A DNA stretch of 6,759 nt from the NCBI GenBank assembly GCA_045600065.1, contig JAZRXE010000003.1, positions 1 to 6,759 on the forward strand, read 5' to 3'. Each line of letters starts with the position of its first letter. The first letter of the stretch is position 1. Origin of the DNA: RGIG2707 sp045600065 (lineage in GTDB: Bacteria > Bacillota > Clostridia > Peptostreptococcales > Anaerovoracaceae). Shown piece by piece: positions 5,387-6,759 of the stretch. The position numbers were made by a program, and so were the translations under genes. The notes under the pieces were generated by a model. That model searched no databases. It saw only the letters and a list, made by a program, of their open reading frames with translations, and was not told where the DNA came from.

Positions 5387-6664
5387 TTATGCCTTGACTT
5401 CGCCTATCATCATCTTGAGGATCTCGATGTCGGTCTCCTTCATTCCGACTCTGCCCATGCGTCCGAAGGATCTGATGGTGCTTTCAACATCCTCCATTAC
5501 CAGGCCTTCTCCGTTTTCGAATACCCTGCCTGCCTTGGCCATCTGCCATCCCAGTATTCCTGCCTCGACGCCGGAAGCGATCTTGGCTGCGCAGGAACTC
5601 TTGGCGCCGTCGCAGACTATGCCAGCGTCATTGCCGAGGGCGTTGATTATGGTATTTCCTATCATCTTCGCATCGCCGCCGTCAAGGTAGCAGATGCCTG
5701 CGCCTGCAGCTGCACCGGCTGTCACTGCACCGCAGAAGGCGGAGAGGCTTCCGATAAAATGCTTGCAGTGCACGGAGCACAAATTGCTTACACATAGGGC
5801 TCTCAGAAGCTCTTCTTCTGATCTTCCCCATTCCTTTGCGTATTCCACCACGGGCAGACAGACCGTAATGCCCTGGTTGCCGCTGCCGGAATTGATCACC
5901 ACAGGAAGGCTGCAGCCTGCCATTCTGGCATCGGAGCCCGCGGCTGCCTTTGCTCTGGCACGGGTGCGGACTGAATCACCGTAGCTTTCCAGCAGGGTCT
6001 TGCCTACCTGCTGGCCCCATTTTTCTTCCATACCGGCCCTGGAGATAGCGGTGTTCATTTCTACCTGCTGAAGCAGGACATCCTTGACAAGATCAATATC
6101 TACGCTGTCTGCGAATTCTTTTATTACTTCTATATTCAAAGGCCAGTCTCCGCTCAGACCGCCGCCGCTTAAGGCGGTATCAACTGAGCTGAGCACCTGT
6201 CCGTCTTTTACGATCTCAGTTATATTGGTATGCTTGTCCACTATGGTAACGGAAGCTCTGTGTTCTTTACTGAAAACGCAAGCCTTCACATAAAGGTTTG
6301 CCACGCCCTCCTTAAGGGTGGTCCTGGAATAACCGGCTTCCAGCAGCTTTCTGCATTCAGCTCTGTGAGTGTCGCTTACCGGGGTCAGCACCTCCAGGGC
6401 AGATTCGGCGTTTCCGCCGATGACGCCGAGAATTGCTGCAACATCTACGCCGCGAAGGCCTCCTGAATTGGGCACCATAACGCCCTTAACGTTTTTAATG
6501 ATGTTTCCGCTGCATTCAACCTCTATCCTCTCGGGATATTCGCCCAGTACAGCTCTGGCTTTGGCAGCCGCATAAGCCACAGCTATGGGCTCCGTACAGC
6601 CAAGTGCGGGGATCAGCTCGCTCTTAAGAGTGCTGATACAGAAAGTTTCAAGTTCTTTGTTCAT
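5387..6664 (-). CDS. cyuA: L-cysteine desulfidase family protein (CyuA/YhaM, UPF0597)
   Basis: The product belongs to the CyuA/YhaM family, related to the alpha domain of iron-sulfur L-serine dehydratases. Characterised members convert L-cysteine to pyruvate, ammonia and sulfide with an oxygen-sensitive [4Fe-4S] cluster in the cytoplasm. Numbered from the ATG at 6664 (425 residues), signatures are ALGCTEPIAVAYAAAKA near the N-terminus with C23, NVKGVMVPNSGGLRG at about 58-72, INSGSGNQG at 257-265, a cysteine-rich block CVSNLCSVHCKHFIGS with C300, then SAFCGAV with C311, and IVCDGAKSSCAAK with C351 and C358. C23, C311 and C351 are the likely cluster ligands by family comparison. I prefer the ATG at 6664 because CGAGGT lies 6 nt upstream; the ATG at 6682 would add six residues and has no ribosome site. 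It is the promoter-proximal gene of the t6A operon. Other small-substrate dehydratase activity (serine, for example) cannot be excluded. Confidence 0.88.
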   Translation of the reverse strand: MNKELETFCISTLKSELIPALGCTEPIAVAYAAAKARAVLGEYPERIEVECSGNIIKNVKGVMVPNSGGLRGVDVAAILGVIGGNAESALEVLTPVSDTHRAECRKLLEAGYSRTTLKEGVANLYVKACVFSKEHRASVTIVDKHTNITEIVKDGQVLSSVDTALSGGGLSGDWPLNIEVIKEFADSVDIDLVKDVLLQQVEMNTAISRAGMEEKWGQQVGKTLLESYGDSVRTRARAKAAAGSDARMAGCSLPVVINSGSGNQGITVCLPVVEYAKEWGRSEEELLRALCVSNLCSVHCKHFIGSLSAFCGAVTAGAAAGAGICYLDGGDAKMIGNTIINALGNDAGIVCDGAKSSCAAKIASGVEAGILGWQMAKAGRVFENGEGLVMEDVESTIRSFGRMGRVGMKETDIEILKMMIGEVKA

Positions 6665-6670
6665 GGTATT

Positions 6671-6676
6671 ACCTCG
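6671..6676 (-). promoter_or_regulatory. Ribosome binding site deciding the cyuA start
   Basis: CGAGGT on the minus strand is 6 nt from the ATG at 6664. The in-frame ATG at 6682 lies upstream of this site and is preceded by AT-rich DNA without a purine-rich site. The shorter protein start is therefore chosen. Confidence 0.7.
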
Positions 6677-6708
6677 CTGCATAAATGCATATAATTATAG
6701 ATACTACT

Positions 6709-6736
6709 ATTATACAGCAATTTTGTGCAATGAAAA
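6709..6736 (-). promoter_or_regulatory. Sigma-A type promoter for the cyuA-tsaE-tsaB-rimI-tsaD operon
   Basis: The minus strand has a perfect -10 box TATAAT (6714-6709) with a -35-like TTTTCA (6736-6731; 4 of 6 bases) at a 16-nt spacing. Transcription would start near 6702 and give a 5' leader of roughly 40 nt before the ATG at 6664. A second TATAAT occurs at 6699-6694, but it has only a weak -35 (TTGCTG, 15-nt spacer). No further promoter is obvious inside the tightly packed operon. Confidence 0.65.
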
Positions 6737-6759
6737 AGGCCGGATCCGTAAAGGATCCG
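6733..6759 (-). terminator. Rho-independent terminator of an upstream gene outside the window
   Basis: CGGATCC (6753-6759) and GGATCCG (6741-6747) form a perfect 7-bp stem with a 5-nt loop. On the minus strand the stem is followed by GCC and five T (6737-6733). The stem may extend beyond the window edge. It would end an upstream minus-strand transcript directly before the operon promoter, and its T-run overlaps the proposed -35 element. Confidence 0.7.

Noticed and set aside
5195..5797. A 200-codon plus-strand frame opposite tsaE and cyuA
   Set aside because: It is antisense to two confidently identified genes, with no recognisable motif.
6665..6682. Upstream ATG at 6682 as the cyuA start (six extra residues)
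   Set aside because: No ribosome site precedes it, while CGAGGT sits correctly for the ATG at 6664.
6741..6759. Two GGATCC (BamHI-type) sequences as a cloning linker artefact
   Set aside because: They form a symmetrical stem with a 5-nt loop followed by a T-run, which fits a natural terminator; GGATCC appears as both arms of one hairpin.
1..6759. CRISPR array, tRNA, rRNA, toxin-antitoxin or defence genes
   Set aside because: No repeat-spacer pattern, cloverleaf-like sequence or small paired genes were seen; nearly all space is taken by the listed genes.

Overview
The window looks like chromosomal DNA of a Gram-positive anaerobe of the class Clostridia, possibly a Ruminococcus-like or Lachnospiraceae-like gut or rumen bacterium. 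This is inferred from the strong purine-rich ribosome binding sites, the U-tailed hairpin terminators, the t6A gene order and the cysteine-desulfidase family protein. No rRNA, tRNA or other marker fixes the taxon. Every supported gene lies on the minus strand, so transcription runs from high to low coordinates.

Right side (about 6759 to 2714): a compact five-gene operon. A hairpin terminator at the window edge closes an unseen upstream gene. A sigma-A type promoter then drives, in order, a CyuA/YhaM-family L-cysteine desulfidase, tsaE, tsaB, a rimI-type GNAT acetyltransferase and tsaD. The junctions are a 1-nt gap, a 7-bp overlap, a 17-bp overlap and a 20-nt gap, so co-transcription and translational coupling are likely. 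TsaB, TsaD and TsaE transfer the threonylcarbamoyl group to A37 of ANN-decoding tRNAs (t6A). The enzyme that makes the intermediate, TsaC/TsaC2, is not in the window and must be encoded elsewhere. RimI often accompanies these genes. The desulfidase as the first cistron is the less expected member.

Middle (about 2713 to 455): a 117-nt intergenic region with two predicted hairpins and a strong Shine-Dalgarno site leads into a 713-residue, acidic, apparently soluble, helix-rich protein that I do not recognise. It has diverged internal repeats, a charged coiled-coil-like segment in its middle and a lysine-containing C-terminal tail. It is the main unknown of the window.

Left side (about 454 to 1): the start of an IS1182-family transposase gene, cut by the window edge, preceded by two tandem minus-strand terminators. 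A 25-nt imperfect inverted repeat at 381-405 may mark the end of the insertion sequence. The element sits about 50 nt beyond the end of the 713-residue gene.

The t6A operon itself is ordinary conserved biology. The points deserving a second look are the orphan repeat protein, the operon link between the desulfidase and t6A synthesis, and the layout of the IS end.
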